Source: Pleurotus ostreatus/Saccharomyces cerevisiae fusant
Lineage: Eukaryota > Opisthokonta
DNA: 19,433 bases
Direction: 5' to 3'
Assembly (NCBI GenBank): GCA_024196135.1
Contig: JAMQCK010000597.1
Coordinates: 1 to 19,433, forward strand
Shown here: one piece after another, positions 18,870-19,433 of the stretch
How positions within the stretch are numbered: position 1 is the first letter of the stretch
Layout of the letters: each line of letters starts with the position of its first letter
Program-made: the position numbers and the translations under genes
The notes under the pieces: generated by a model
The model's database searches: none
The model's input: the letters and a program-made list of their open reading frames with translations, nothing else
What the model was told of the DNA's origin: nothing

Positions 18870-19433
18870 GTTTTGGTGGACGAAGGAAGGGGAGAGTCTG
18901 GCAGGTACAAGGGTGAAAGTCTGGCGAACTCACGGATGAAGTGAATCACGCGAAAAAGTGGGTGAATGCGGATAAGAGCGCGGAGGCCGGGCGACGCGTC
19001 CTGCGGGGCGAGACAAGACACAGCAAGCTAGCAAGGAGAGCGGCGCAGGGTAAGAGCCGCACAGCGGTATGGCTTTGCGAAGAGGAGTCGATCCGAAGAA
19101 CGGCACGCTCCGCGGGCGTGGGGATTCGTAGAATATCTGGGCGATCGCGAATGTGAGTGATCATGGCCGCAGATGGCTGATGATGCGAATGAGTTTGCCA
19201 AGTCGAACGATGCGAGGATGTAGGGGGACAATGCGATCACGCCCATATGACGGTGAAGGGCGCAGACAAGTTAGCGCCCGGGCGGGCGCGTCTATTGAGC
19301 TGACTTCGGCAATATGTGGCGTCGTGACGCGAGCGAGGGCCGAGACCGCGGTCGATCGTCCTGCATCTAAGCAGCGACTTTCACGACGAGTCGACGACAT
19401 GCTGGCGAATACCGTCGAGGGGAGTCGGCGCCG
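18870..19433 (+). other. right end, no confident gene
   Basis: Short frames on both strands without motifs. If the left copy of the repeat continued beyond base 1, this segment would show what lies outside it. It contains the diverged sub-repeat at 19171-19220. Confidence 0.4.
19171..19220 (+). repeat. diverged second copy of the ADDA-type motif
   Basis: GATGATGCGAATGAGTTTGC and the following bases resemble 18719-18755 inside the right repeat. They encode MADDANEFAKSNDAR where the repeat encodes VADDAEENAKLEDAH in the corresponding frame. The frame stops soon after. By eye about 25 of 35 bases match. This suggests an older local duplication of a coding or structural unit. Confidence 0.5.

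Noticed and set aside
18242..19021. 259-codon minus-strand open frame
   Set aside because: Runs through the inverted repeat and the low-complexity tract, and is Arg/Pro/Leu-rich with no motif. Its left-copy counterpart is not open over the same span.
1..19433. CRISPR arrays, tRNA and rRNA genes
   Set aside because: No regularly spaced short repeats, no tRNA-like cloverleaf with a GGTTCRA box, and no rRNA-like stretches were found. The sequence is eukaryotic in character.

Overview
This window looks like nuclear DNA of a filamentous basidiomycete, most probably an agaricomycete of the Polyporales type. The reasons are: high GC; introns of about 50-60 nt with GTRNGT donors and CTRAC/CTNAC branch points; two F-box/leucine-rich-repeat genes of the expanded agaricomycete type; and a decayed Gag gene of the kind found in polypore LTR retrotransposons. 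There are no bacterial-style operons and no recognisable tRNA or rRNA genes.

Layout. Both ends carry the same ~237 bp sequence in opposite orientation (54-290 and 18599-18835, about 97% identical), each beside a polypyrimidine/polypurine tract. Inside the left copy is a minus-strand, frameshifted F-box/LRR relic (about 380-950). It is recognisably a paralogue of the intact plus-strand F-box gene at 1316-2726 (one 49-nt intron). From 2727 to about 7100 there is no intact gene. Plus-strand exon-like pieces with good splice sites there are broken by frameshifts and stops; the clearest, 4657-6193, includes a cysteine-rich CxxC...CxxC segment. A frameshifted Gag relic (about 7652-9538) ends directly against the promoter of a second F-box gene (9647-11136, one 59-nt intron). 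From 11.4 to 14.66 kb lies an unrecognised multi-exon plus-strand locus with a duplicated ~300 bp exon/intron unit and several frame breaks at homopolymer runs. From 15.1 to 16.9 kb some weak minus-strand coding signals appear, including a small ORF with a signal-peptide-like start. A four-exon plus-strand gene for a probable 260-residue protein with a hydrophobic N terminus (17300-18234) follows. The right inverted-repeat copy and a diverged sub-repeat close the window.

How it fits together. The window reads as a gene-poor accessory region in which fast-evolving F-box substrate adaptors, retroelement debris and decayed genes are mixed. The two F-box proteins would be expected to act as SCF ubiquitin-ligase adaptors with unknown substrates. 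No pathway links the other genes. Many reading-frame breaks lie in homopolymer runs, so part of the apparent decay could be assembly error. Names are given at family level only; no database search was possible.
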